From Nothopassalora personata (taxonomy: Eukaryota; Ascomycota; Dothideomycetes; Mycosphaerellales; Mycosphaerellaceae): a DNA stretch of 64,000 bases. The notes under the pieces are model-generated. The model was given only the letters and a program-made list of their open reading frames with translations, searched no databases and was not told the DNA's origin. Of the stretch, positions 32,724-43,810 are shown one piece after another. The stretch is from assembly GCA_033816765.1 (NCBI GenBank), contig CM066288.1:2356001-2420000 (forward strand). Reading direction: 5' to 3'. Made by a program: the position numbers and the translations under genes. Each line of letters begins with the position of its first letter. The stretch's first letter is position 1.

Positions 32724-33290
32724 CGTAACGATTTCATCTCACCATGATAGGAGAGATGGGAGTATAAAAAGAGGCAAATTCTGCCTGTGGATTGAGGACA
32801 TTGAAACATTGAATTCATGACAGCCACCTCGATGCTGACCAGGACCCATAATCTGCTGTAACACGTCTCTTGAGGCATATCTCTTTTGAGGACGTGCCCG
32901 CTGACTAACACCTCGCCGACGGGATGAGAAATTGACCTCAACGTGCTTATCTCAACGCAGCAGGCGGGAGCTGGCCAAAGAGAAATTTTGACAGTCATTG
33001 CCTCGTGGTACAACGCTGATTAATCTCGGGGTGTCGAAGCGGACAAGTGCGTCTCTTTGCCAAAAACTATCCTACAGATATCGAGGCCGGGCTGCAACCT
33101 GCGCAGCAGGACATCACAGCTATCTTCATAGTAGAGGCAACCCAAACGCCAAAAGCCCCTCAACCATGCAAATCCTCTCGAGCAGTCTTCTCAATCTGTC
33201 CAAGCACAATGTCCCCTACCGTACGCCTCTCCCCTTGCTCATCTCTGTCCTCATCCCCAATCCCACCATCGTCCTCTCCACCGCCATCGA
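32724..33290. other. Intergenic region
   Basis: Lies upstream of the CLN3-like gene and downstream of the next minus-strand gene. Short plus-strand ORFs near 33,000-33,350 lack recognisable features. I see no repeat or RNA gene. Confidence 0.5.
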
Positions 33291-34266
33291 TTAAGGAGTC
33301 TTGTCGCCACCAATCGCACCCACATTCTGACTCGACGGCCCACCTGAGGACATAGCTTGCGCAGTGCCATCCACAGCACGAGCTCTAGCGCGCTCTTCAG
33401 CGTCCCGCAAAATCGCTGATGAGCTTTTTAGCTGTCGCAGCTGACCACCTGACACATCGTACCCATTCATGTCAAGGCGTGCGCGTTCCTCCTCCACCAT
33501 GGTGCGCGACTTGTTGGCGAAGTAAGGATGCCCGTTGTCGTCGTAACGGACTGGGAAGTCGATGCTGTGGGACCGAGACTTGGGCTTGAAGCGCTTAGGA
33601 GATGGTGTGAAGGGTGGAGTGGTGTCGCGCTTTGATCTGTTCCTCGCTTCGGACTCGACAGTGCGGGTGGAGACACGGCCGGTAGACGGGCCTGAGTCGG
33701 GTGTCGCGCTCTTGGATGCGTTGCTGGTGAGTCCTTGCGCGGGTCCTGGTGCGGTACTATTCTGCTGTGTCATAGCTGCGAGTGTAGCTGGCGGAAGCTT
33801 GAGAGTGACGAGGAGGGCCCGAGCTGCTTCGATTGATCGTGTAGCGTTAGCTGGACGGGAGCGCGTGAAGAGAGGAGATGCTTGCGGTGGTTGAGGTGGC
33901 TGAGGTACGGTAACGGTGTTGGATCGAGAGCGGGAAAGATTTGCACGAGCTGCTCGGGCGAGGTTGTCGAGTCTCCTGCGACGATATCAGTACTACGACA
34001 CTCGGCATAATAGAATGAGGTCAAGCTTACCATTGATCTGCCTCTGGTCCGACTACGGCAGTCTGAGGAGGTGCACCGACTCGAGGTAGTCCCGGTACCC
34101 AGACTCCACGACCTCTGTGGTGCGAGCTCTGGTAGTGCTGGCGTGCGTAGGCTGTCGCCTTGTCGTAGGTCTCCATGCTGTTGGTAGACATCTTGGTGTG
34201 GTGCAACACGTCAAGAACTAGAGTTTGCAAGGTTGAAGTTGAATTGGCAAGAGTAGTTGTGTTCAT
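33291..34266 (-). CDS. Hypothetical Pro/Ser-rich protein
   Basis: Two exons, 34031-34266 and 33291-33975, joined by a 55 bp intron with GTAAGC and CGCAG; joining restores one frame of 306 codons (a W codon spans the junction). The N-terminal part has HQYQSS-like polar stretches and GVWVPGLPRVGAPP. The middle is Pro/Gln-rich (VPQPPQPPQASP). Near residue 200 there is a basic patch (PSPKRFKPKSRS) that could be a nuclear localisation signal. The C-terminus has an Arg/Ala-rich helix (ILRDAEERARARAVDG). No known domain recognised. An alternative start at the internal ATG 25 codons in is possible. Confidence 0.65.
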
Positions 34267-34299
34267 TGCGACGGATGTGTGGCAGGAGGGACGACCAGG

Positions 34300-36950
34300 C
34301 TTGGCACGCTAACGGTTCAGGTGAATGTCAGTGAATGCTGACGAGCGGGACGTCGAGCAGCGGCCTAAGCAATATTAAAGTTAATAAATACACATATACA
34401 ATCAGGACGCGCTGTATTAGAGATGTATCGCAATGATACAAGTTGGATCCTAAAAATAAGGTACTTTCTACCCTGGAGAGGTTTCCATCTTCTATACAGC
34501 ACGGCAGCAAGCACGACCTGATTGCTGTTGAAGGTCTATTCTACAAGGGCTCTCAGATCATCGAGAGGGTTCCACACTGTAAAGCCGAGCATGGCGGTCA
34601 TTATGTCTAGATTTGATCGCGGGGCCTCGCAGGAAACCTAATACCGAGAATCAATTCCCGACGAGTGAGTGAGTGTTTACGTCGATCAAGCTCCGAAGTC
34701 CAAGACAGCCAAGAGACTCCAAGACTGTAGGGTAGAGGTAGCTATGACGTTTGCCGGAACTCGATACGGGTCGCAAGCGGAACAAATCTCTACGATCAGT
34801 GACTGTAGGGAGCAGCCTGAGAAGGAGGCCGAACTCCTCCCCTTTGAGACCTTTGACAGTTCTCGAATCTCCTGGGGTGCTCCATTCATCGCCCATGCTA
34901 CCACTAGTCTCTGCCGGCGATACTGGCTAAGTCTTGTCCAGAAAGCATATCCACTCTTCAATCGCCTCCTCCTCCTTTGCACCTGTTTCCAAAGCCGTCA
35001 GCCGCGACCCCTCCGCCATCCGGACGAGTTCTCTCTGCACTGGCCATGAGTCGCGGTCTTAGAAAGAAATGATAATCATGGCCGCCAGCATCAGAGCATC
35101 AAGTCCGTCGTCCGGTGTCCATATATGATCAGGTGAACTCTCTGAATCCTGCCCCGAGTCATCCCCCCACCCTCTCCCGTACTCGGGCTCTGGAAGTTCT
35201 GTGCACGATTATAGTCCTAGGCAGATTGGTCTCCAATTTTGGTACTGTGGATGGCCTCGGGCGTGAGGCGCTCAATCTCGTCGTCCGTGCGGCGATAATA
35301 TGGACCCTCCTGACATTGGATGGTCTTGAGGTTCGTATCCGAAGCTGTATGTGAGCAGAAGCCGAAGCCCAGGGAGATACGATGCTATCAGCATGAGCGA
35401 TGATGTGTTTGAGAGAGGCCCGAGTGTGAGCTTGGTGTTGATATGCACGAGACGAAACATCTGAGGGCTGCATAGGGTTTGGGCTATATGTGGGTCATGT
35501 GGGCATCATGGTCGCCGATCTTCGAGTGTGAACATCGATGTCTGTAATAACTGGTTCGGAGTCTCTTGTCGGCGATGGACACGGTGTTATGCCCTCCCAT
35601 CGTGCTGACTTCAGGGTTTTTGACGTTAGAATGTGCGTCCTCAAGTTCCGGCACAAGTATTTGGCTAGCTAACAAGGCGGAGTCTTCCAATGTCGTGCGT
35701 CCTGGACCTTGCTTCAAGCTCACCGCGCACTACATTGAGAAGTCTGACAACTACCCAGGTCCCGACTCAAGCATAAACATTAAGCTTTAGGTGGAATGTC
35801 CTACGCCGAGCTTCGCGAAATGATGCGCACACGTGTGACCGCCAAAGGCCGCGAGATTGTTCTCGTCTTCGATGGATGCTTCATCGTGGCTTCGACGATC
35901 AACATCGTCTCCAAGCCATCTCCATCGCCGCTTTCCGAAGGCATCTCAGGGACTTTCATCGTAATCCACGATCAGCCATTTCATACGCGGAACCTCATGT
36001 ACGCCTGTGCATAATAATACGCCTGCTGCTCGATTGTGATATAGCCACCAAAGACGCGAGTGCGTCGTGGACCTCGCAAAGTCCACCCAGAGTTCAATCT
36101 GGCTGCCCAGAGCCTTGTTAGGCGCCATGACTGAGTGCCCAGCTTCGCAGCCTTCGCAAAGAGATGCATGAGACATGCTATCTTCTCCGCAGCCGTACCG
36201 TCTCCTACCGTTGAGGTCTCCAGAGATCGAACCGGTGTCACGTCCATGACGGTGACACGCGGCCAGACATCGCCATTCGATGATTGAGCCCTTTCGAGGC
36301 TCAACTCTAAGTTTGTTCCGGCGAAAATCGCCAGGGCTTTTCATAAAGACTTCCACCGCTGAGATTCCTTTTCCCGAGCTCAAGGATTTCCTTTTCTCTC
36401 TTCGCCAACATTTCCTTCAAGGACTCTGTTTCCTTCTCTTGTGCAGGTTGCCTTTTCTCGGTCCAAGAAGTGACGAGGCCATGACGCAAAACATCGCAAA
36501 GAACGCAATTAGCGCTAGTCAGGCATTGGATTGATGGTGGGCCACGGCTTTGATCAATCGCTCAGCGCTTGATGGAGAGGTACGCAGGTTGACTGTACGG
36601 AGGCTGCTACATCTTCGAGTGCTAACCACGGTCTTGCGGGTATCGATGGCTTTCGTGTTGGCACTTCGCCTGTGAGAGTCTGGGACCTAGAGCTGGGGAG
36701 CCTTTGAAGGCTACGTCACAGAGGTCTTGCCGGCGTGGAGATTGGATGATGTGGTAGTAAGGTAGCTACGAGGTACGTCTCATTGCCAAAATAGACTGGT
36801 GATTCTTCGGGCATGGCAGACATCCTTGTGACGGTCACATCCATTCACTAGGGTACAGGAGTGATCCGGAGTTCGTGACCAACATTGAGACAGTGAATCA
36901 GGCAAGATGGTTGCTGCGATCACCTCAATTGATGTGAAAATATGCATGCA
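34300..36950. other. Gene-poor stretch with no supportable gene
   Basis: 2.6 kb with only short overlapping ORFs on both strands. The most coding-like pieces are minus-strand fragments at 35981-36304 (KIACLMHLFAKAAKL, RVFGGYITIEQQAYYYAQAY) and 35484-35723. They change frame repeatedly and lack usable splice signals between pieces, so this may be a decayed gene. Composition is normal, not RIP-like. Confidence 0.45.
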
Positions 36951-37138
36951 TCTGTGAGATCTCAAGATGGCGGCGGCAGATCCGGCGTGCCCTCCACCTG
37001 TTGCATTGCCGGCCACACTTTGCTGCCTGCATTACCCTCGCCTGATGTTGCTTGAGCGTACACATCTCCGATGTCTGCATCTGTAGCCGCGAAATATCCC
37101 TTGCCTTCTTCCAGGCCAGTCGTCACTGCCCCCTGTTC

Positions 37139-37704
37139 GGTCACTTCTTGTAAGAGTCCAGACATGACTCCAGCATCTTCTGGACTGGAGGGAGGAACTG
37201 ATCTCCGGATTGCCCAGTGTAATCGCGTATGTGCCAGAACGTACCGCCATCCTTGACTGGAACCCTTGATGCGAGACTCACAGGATGAATGAGAGCCTTG
37301 AAATCGTCCATGCTCTGTCTGAAGGCCTGCAGTGACAAGGTCGTGTTGTGCGAAAAACGGTCAACGTACCGGAGGTGAAGCTAGAACATCCAAGGCATGT
37401 CCAGTTCGATGGTCGGCCTTCCACATCATCACACCGAGGCTCTTCAGGTACAATAACATGTGGCCGCCCGAGGCCGATCTGCTGAACCTTAATCGCCATG
37501 TTCGTCCGCGCTCTGCTTGCATCGTGACAGCGCTGCGAGTATGCGGTACTGTTGCTCCAAATCGCGTAGGACAGGTATATGAGAACAGCTCAAGGTTCGT
37601 TCCTGTCCTGCAGCCGGATTCCAGGCGGCGAGAGCAAAGGATCCAAGATTAATAGTACAAAGGGTCAGGGCAACACCGAATTCGACTGCTCGTCTGGTCG
37701 ACAT
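37139..37704 (-). CDS. Uncertain hypothetical gene (structure unresolved)
   Basis: The ATG at 37704 starts MSTRRAVEFGVALTLCTINL, GSFALAAWNPAAGQERT with a hydrophobic helix, and stays open for 71 codons to about 37,490. A second piece in another frame (GGHMLLYLKSLGVMMWKADH, HALDVLASPP) joins through a 43 bp intron (GTACGT...CTGCAG, about 37,333-37,375) to AFRQSMDDFKALIHP, GTFWHIRDYTGQ and ends at 37,139-37,141 (LDSYKK). I found no intron that links the first piece to the second, so there is either a frameshift or a missed exon. The start lies 271 bp from the divergent pirin gene. Function unknown. Confidence 0.35.
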
Positions 37705-37926
37705 AGCAGCGGATACTCGAGAAAATAATATTCCTCTGGGGTTTCCCTGTGTACCAGTGAATGAGGTCCATGTTATCATTTGAACTTGCCGCTCTTCCTG
37801 CCAAGATTGTCCCGCTGGTCGAGCACGTGATAGGCCGCTAATGACAATTGCTGACAGCATTGCTTGCACTAGCATTACAACCCACTGCCACTGTTTGTAC
37901 TGTATCATGGTCTCCACCGTCTCCCA

Positions 37927-37947
37927 AATATATATATATATATATAG
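37927..37947. repeat. (TA)n microsatellite
   Basis: An uninterrupted TATATA run about 30 bp upstream of the first possible pirin start codon, in the likely 5' UTR or core promoter. Confidence 0.9.
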
Positions 37948-37975
37948 CCCTCCTTTGGACAGGTATGTGACTCTC

Positions 37976-39239
37976 ATGTCTTCAGAACATCGACCCCCAC
38001 CACCGAACGCAACACAACAATCGTCGTTTCCCATCAAAACAATCGCAACTCTCGTAGCCGTCTTAGCAGTTATTCTGGCGTTGTACACCCCTCTCCGATC
38101 AGCGCTTCCCAAGCTATCAGACGCCACACGACCGATCTCAGCACGCACAATGGCCACAAGTAACACGACGGCGACGAAGGGCACGTCGAACCTGAAGATG
38201 ACGAAACGACCGTGGGACGCCAGAGGCCATGCAGACCACGGCTGGCTCTATACATTCCACACGTTCTCCTTCGCCTCCTACTACGATCCCCAATACGAGT
38301 CTTTTGGTCCTTTGAGGGTGATCAATGAGGATCGCGTGGAAAGAGGCACGGGCTTCGGCAAACACAGGTCAGTAGGTTGAAGGACTCCAGGCAGCTTCCG
38401 ATGCCTTGGAAATCTGCTGACCTTAGGCCCTTTTGCTTTTAGTCATGCTGAGTTTGGCATTTGGAGTTACATTGTAAAAGGCGAACTGGAGCACAAAGAC
38501 AGTATGGGCAATTTGGAGAAGTTGAGAAGAGGAGAAGTGCAGTTTACGAACGCGGGGACCGGCATCTCGCACTCTGAGTACTGCCGGAATCAGGAAGAGG
38601 ATGTACATGTGAGTCAGAACTGCGAGAGCACGTCACGTCGTGCTCAGACTAGCGGTGTTGCGGACTGCAGGACTGTCCAACATAAACACACATTGTCGTG
38701 TGCTGGACCTGACCTGCGCGCTCCTCAGACTGCTAGCTCTGACACGACAGCATGATCTTTGTCGAATAACGTAGGGCACTCACTAACCCTGAATGATACA
38801 GTTCCTGCAGATATGGGCAAAACCCAATGTCCGTGGCCTCAAGCCATCGTACTGTACACGCAAGTTCACAGACGAGATGAAAACAGACAAGCTTGTGCGA
38901 ATCATGGAGTCGAAAGACAGACACAGCGGACAAGACGGCCCTACGGAGCCCATCGAGATCTTCTCTGATCTGAGCATGGATGCCTCCATTCTGGCACCCG
39001 GAAAGAAAGTCGAACACGAGCCTGTGAAAGATGGCGAGAGAAATTTCTACCTCCATGTCGTCATGAACGATCGCAAGCAACCGAAGACTGGCGGCGCCAA
39101 GGTCAAGATTGGTGATGTCGAGCTTGGAGAAGGCGACGGTGCTTTCATTCGAGGCGCCTCGAGACCTGGCAAGATTGAAGTTCAGAGCGTTGGCGATAAG
39201 CCTGCAGAGTTTTTGCTTTTTGATATGGGAGAGAAGTAG
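37976..39239 (+). CDS. Pirin-family bicupin protein
   Basis: Three exons (37976-38367, 38443-38608, 38802-39239), 331 residues from the first ATG. Introns start GTCAGT and GTGAGT and end TTTTAG and ATACAG. The N-terminal cupin shows [78 protein letters not shown], with pirin-type metal-site His residues and a Glu. The second half ([17 protein letters not shown] ... [18 protein letters not shown]) is the shorter C-terminal cupin. Pirins bind a metal ion; members act as quercetin dioxygenases or redox-linked transcription cofactors, so the substrate here is open. The first 58 residues hold a transmembrane-like stretch ([18 protein letters not shown]); an in-frame ATG at 38150 would give a 273-residue form without it. 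Confidence 0.85.
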
Positions 39240-40230
39240 TGATTATTACGAGCTCTACAGTTGCCGAGAAAACAGTGTCTTTATCCAAACTTGCTTGTGG
39301 TTGTTCGCTGATATCTTGAAGTAGACTCGCTCGAATAGATCGATGGATCATATGGCATGGACGTCACTACTGGTCAATAGCACGATACCATGTAGTCCAG
39401 GTGCTGACAAGCCGTGGAAGGTTGTTCGCTGTACTGCTGTACTACTATGTGACTAGTGTCCGATCAAGCTTCGCGTCAACCTTTCTTGGTTGAACTGCTC
39501 TGAGATTTGCCAGAATCGCTAGAGCAGATTCGTCCTACCGCTTCGAGGATGAGTATCTACTACAAGCCGAGCTCTTGAAACGGATCTGGTCGTCAATCAT
39601 CTTTCGCGACCAGATACTATGCCTTGGCATGCGCCGAAACTTACAGATCACCTAGATGAAAGGTCAATTTGGTTGAGAGATGCAAGAGCATTGCCGATTG
39701 AAGACTTCGAATCAGAGCTGGGCCGCTCTGCTGTGCGCAGCGTTGAGGCTCAAGCAAGAAATATTGGGTTACAGACCACACTGGGCAAGCTGATCATTCC
39801 TCGGGCCACTCCTCTGCGGCTGCCGTATCAAAACGACCTTCTGGACGATAGGCTTGAGACGGCATCTACCTCTCTCGGAGACCCCCCCAGCCGTTTAGCA
39901 ATCGCTCGAGTCACTCGGACAATGGTCCGATGATACCTCGGAGAAGTATCCCTTTCCCATCATCCCATGAGCCTGGACGATGTGCACGAATCCTTGTGTC
40001 TTTATGGTAGCATGCTGTTCATACTGTGTGCTTCGGTCACTTTTGCATTGAACATGCACCTCGTGATGATTCATGAAACCCTATCAGCAAGCCGAAAGAT
40101 ATTCGATGCCTGCGCCGCATGACAAGGCTTGCAGCCTGCCAACGAGGATTTGGCTAGGAGGTCCGAGTCATGAAGGACCTTCCCATTACAGCCACATCGC
40201 TCGTGGGGCCACCACTAGTGCTTCGAGTAT
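39240..40230. other. Intergenic region
   Basis: A plus-strand ORF of 104 codons at 39619-39933 has no recognisable features, and its boundaries are not supported by splice sites. No repeats seen. Confidence 0.4.
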
Positions 40231-41372
40231 TTGCTTTCCCTTCCAATACCACGATCTTTCTCGCTAAGAACAGACCAGGCCATCAACCTCGCCGCCTCTC
40301 GCGGCTGCCGCAGCGAAGCAATTGAAGCCCGTCGCCTAGACATATTCACCTGTATCCTCCGCTCCCAACGACGCAAACTCGACGGCTCCGGCTTCTACAT
40401 CGTCATCCTGAACAACATCGTCGCCTACGCTCAAGGAGACGACGACTTGACATCCGGGATGGAGGACAGCAACAGCAGCCCGCCTAGATCTCGCGTTGGA
40501 AGCAATGGTGCCAGTAGCAGCATCAAGAGGCTGGACTGGATCAAGATGATGGAGCAGAGACAGCTCAAGTACAGTGGCCATAGTGCGATCGACGCTCCCA
40601 TCGATGATAACATACCAATCAACATCGTCTCCACCATTCTGCAGCAAAAGCCCTTTGTCACCATACCTGGAGTCTTCAACGCTCGAGATATCAGCGCAGC
40701 ACCATCAAACCGCATGACGACCGGCATCATCTTTCGCTCTGGCACGCTAGAGAACATCACGCTTGATGGCATTGAAAGATTACGCACGCTCGGTATCAAG
40801 ACGGTATTCGACTTGCGCTCTTCACAGGAGCGGACGGAGCATCCTACACCCGAGCTACCAGAGATCGAGATCGTCTCGCACACCAGCGAGATGGACGATC
40901 CTGACTCCATGGAACGACTTCGACGTAGAGTCCAAGCCTCTGAGAGATCGAGAGACGCTGAGCCCATTGATGTGACAACACACCTCTCGTACCTTAGGTC
41001 TTGTGCTGACCGGAACAGTACATTAGCGAGGTGTATTTCTCGATGCTCAGGTCCTACTAGACACCGTTCAAGTCCGTCTTCCAGCACATACACGACCACC
41101 GTGGCGAACCATTCCTGTTCCACGGCACGGCCGGTAAGGATCGTACTGGAGTTCTCGCAGCCCTGATTCAGTCACTGGCTGGTATGTCCGCCCGAGAAAT
41201 CATCCGCGACTACGGTTTGACAAGGGTGGGCATTGAGCCAGCCAAGAATTTGTTGAAGCAAGAAGCTGCGCGATTACTGGAGCAATCCCCTGACCATCCT
41301 GGTGTCAAAGCAGCGGAGTCGTTTGACCCAGATGCTATGCGAAAGTTTTTAAATGGCTTGGAGGAAAGGTAA
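40231..41372 (+). pseudogene. Tyrosine-phosphatase-like protein, catalytically dead and interrupted
   Basis: From about 40,640 the sequence encodes a fungal protein-tyrosine-phosphatase (Y_phosphatase3 type): KPFVTIPGVFNARDI, TGIIFRSGTLENITLDGIER, LGIKTVFDLRSSQERTEHP. A 47 bp intron (40972-41018; GTGACA, GCTGAC, AACAG) leads to YISEVYFSMLRSY, a TAG stop at 41058-41060, then HIHDHRGEPFLFHGTAGKDRTG and GIEPAKNLLKQEAARLL to 41372. The active-site signature should be H-C-x5-R; here the cysteine codon is GGC, Gly (41124-41126). Two independent lesions indicate a pseudogene. The upstream in-frame part (ARRLDIFTCILRSQRRKLDG) is unrelated to phosphatases and may be the remnant of another gene. Confidence 0.75.
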
Positions 41373-41379
41373 CGTCCAT

Positions 41380-42170
41380 GCCTAACGTAGGACATGCCGG
41401 CTCGGCTGATGATAAATGCTAGGCATTATGGTGTGCAAGGTTGGCTCTACACCTCACTGGGGTTCAATGAACGTGACATAGTGGCAATGATTAACAATCT
41501 CAGACGAGACTGGTCGCAAATGGCAGCTGGAAGTAAGGAAGTCCAGTCCATCCGTATCTGAGACAGTGCCGACACGCGCGGACGCAACACTGATGCCTTG
41601 CAGCTTGCATCGTCTTTCTTCTTCCAGTGCATGCCCGCTCCATTTCAATTCGAATCATTCGATTATCCGATCTCGCCAATTTTCCGAGACTGTATGCTCG
41701 TGGATCTGGCATGGTCATACTGGAAGATGGTCGACCATCACTGCGCTTCACACTTAGGACCAGCATACATACCCATGTACAAGTCGGAGAGCCTGGAGCA
41801 CTCTTCCAGAACTCGCACAATGGCATTGATGGGTCTGACCCTCTTTGTCCCTTCGGTCGCTACCTTTGATTAACGGCTCTCTTTTGTGGAAAAACGCCAT
41901 GGTATCTGGACTGCCCATTCACACAAAGATGACCTTTGTTGTGAATGTTCGAGACAAGGCATTGTGTTGCAATAACACGTTCGAATAACACTCTACATAA
42001 TAATTGCGAGGATATATAACGGACTGCGACCTATAGCTTTTGATGAGACCAATCCAAACACAACTCTACATCATCCACCTTCGAACCACCCCTTTGACAG
42101 CAGGTTTTAGACGACAAACAACAACTCAGTTGTCCGGTATCAAACACAGCAACAAAAACTACATTTCCAC
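41380..42170. other. Intergenic region
   Basis: About 800 bp between the phosphatase relic and the next gene. Short ORFs on both strands have no identifiable content. TATATAACGG near 42,014 could serve as TATA box for the gene at 42180. Confidence 0.45.
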
Positions 42171-42179
42171 GTCCACACC

Positions 42180-42941
42180 ATGTCGTACTACGGCAGCAGC
42201 AACCGACGCCCGAGCTATCACAGCTCCTCTAGGCGGAATAACTCATCGAGTTATCCGACCTTCCGAGGCTACGAGGAGTCGTACAGCTCTCCTCCCTCAC
42301 AGCCTGACGAGTCGGGCTATGAGTCTCGCGGAAAATCGCCACCAAGAGGCGAGAGTCGCAGCAGCCATCGGGATGTAAGTCCACTCGGCTCATCCAAGTA
42401 CGAGCGACCGTACGACACACCAAGACGAAATCCGTCATACCGCCGCGGTGCCAGTCGAGAGCCTCTCTCGGGGTACGAGGCTCTGCCTTACTCCCGTGAC
42501 GAATTTTCCCTTGACGCACGCTACGACGACGTGCAAGCAATAGTCGGAATCTCAGCGTTCTACTCTCGAGACCCGTACGAGCGTCAACCACCACCTCGTC
42601 CAGGCTATTCAGAGCGCTCAGAGCCACGGCGTCGTGATCCGGTCTCGGAACGTCGTCCATCGGGCCTTTGCGGGGTCGACATCTCATCTATGGGCGGCGG
42701 CTACGACGCAAATGTCTCCGGCCTCTACTCCGGCTCTTACTCTTCTCGACGACCATCCGATGGTCCAGACTTCTCTCGCGGCTCTGGCTTCGGCTATGGC
42801 TACGATCCCGGCATGGATGGTATCGAGCCTCCACCACGTCGCTACCAGTATCCACCGCCGTCCATGGGCAATGACTATGGCGGTGGCACTTCTGGCTACC
42901 TTGGCGGCTCACGCCGCCATTCCTCGCGTCAATACCGCTAG
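42180..42941 (+). CDS. Ser/Tyr/Gly/Arg-rich low-complexity protein
   Basis: A single exon of 253 codons with a clear start (CACACCATGTCG). The protein is biased throughout: YYGSSNRRPSYHSSSRRNNS at the start, many SSxR and YxxRD units, and a Gly/Tyr tail (GSGFGYGYDPGMDG, NDYGGGTSGYLGGSRR). No folded domain is visible. Such SR/RGG/YG-rich composition is common in RNA-binding or condensate-forming proteins, but that is inference. GC-rich coding bias and TATA-like sequence upstream support a real gene. Confidence 0.65.
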   Translation: MSYYGSSNRRPSYHSSSRRNNSSSYPTFRGYEESYSSPPSQPDESGYESRGKSPPRGESRSSHRDVSPLGSSKYERPYDTPRRNPSYRRGASREPLSGYEALPYSRDEFSLDARYDDVQAIVGISAFYSRDPYERQPPPRPGYSERSEPRRRDPVSERRPSGLCGVDISSMGGGYDANVSGLYSGSYSSRRPSDGPDFSRGSGFGYGYDPGMDGIEPPPRRYQYPPPSMGNDYGGGTSGYLGGSRRHSSRQYR

Positions 42942-43293
42942 GTAAGTACACGCTACGCGTCCTCCCTTCCCCTTTCAGTCCCTCCTAGCACTTTGTTTTG
43001 TTGGGCCATGGGTCATTGCACTCACAACGACTTTATCAATGGCATTAGGCCCGGAAAATGACTTCAACAAGACCAATAGTGATGGACGTCAGTAGCTCTT
43101 CCTTCACAACCGGGCTTTTGGGAACATGTAGGATTATTAGTACTTTTGTACAAAACAGCACGCTTCAGTGCCGTCTCTCATTTGACCTTCTTCTGCTTGA
43201 TTTGAGGCAAAGTGTCTTTCTTGTCATACTATGACGGGCTCTTCAAGTATTTCGCGACCCAACGATGATCCGCTGGGTATGTGCCTGTTCCAA

Positions 43294-43560
43294 TTAGACG
43301 TCAGCATCTGGTAGGGTTGATTGTTCTTTGGTCTGGGGGAAGCCTACCTTCTCGGATGCTCGCAGAAGGCAGACATCTTCTGAGCACTCACTAGTGTCGC
43401 GGACCACGACCGCGTCCGTTCTACAAGCAGCGACCCCTGAATCGAAACTGCCTCGTGATGATGTAAAGCTGGTTGGTACAGCATGTGCTGTTTCGAGCAT
43501 ATAGCGTTGGGAGTTGTGGTTGTCCGACATGGCGATGTCGTGTGGTCGTTGATGTGGCAT
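43294..43560 (-). CDS. Small hypothetical protein
   Basis: An ATG at 43560 opens 88 codons (MPHQRPHDIAMSDNHNSQRY, LLRASEK). A GTAGGC at RASEK and an acceptor GGAACAG near 43,279 could splice it to a further short exon below 43,280, replacing the last 18 codons; I could not fix the phase. No domain, no signal peptide. Low confidence that it is a gene. Confidence 0.25.
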   Translation of the reverse strand: MPHQRPHDIAMSDNHNSQRYMLETAHAVPTSFTSSRGSFDSGVAACRTDAVVVRDTSECSEDVCLLRASEKVGFPQTKEQSTLPDADV

Positions 43561-43810
43561 TGGACTCAAGCCGTACGTAGTGTTATGGCGATGAGAGTGT
43601 GGTGCTGCGTTTGGCTTTTGTAATTTGACCGTGTTTCTCCGCTGTCACATGCGCTCGGCTTGAGCCCTGATCCGTGCTACTCTACGAGCTCCAACAATCG
43701 GAGCAGCGAGAGAGCCCACAGCTGGAATGAGAGTCGTGATGAGTTTCCGTCCTTTCTGTCATATGAGGGTGGCAAACTTGAAAGTCAGACGGCCTGTCAT
43801 CTCATATAGA

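Noticed and set aside
37489..38184. A 231-codon minus-strand ORF across the pirin promoter
   Set aside because: It has no ATG-supported start upstream of the (TA)n tract and is antisense to pirin exon 1; only its last part (from 37704) may be real.
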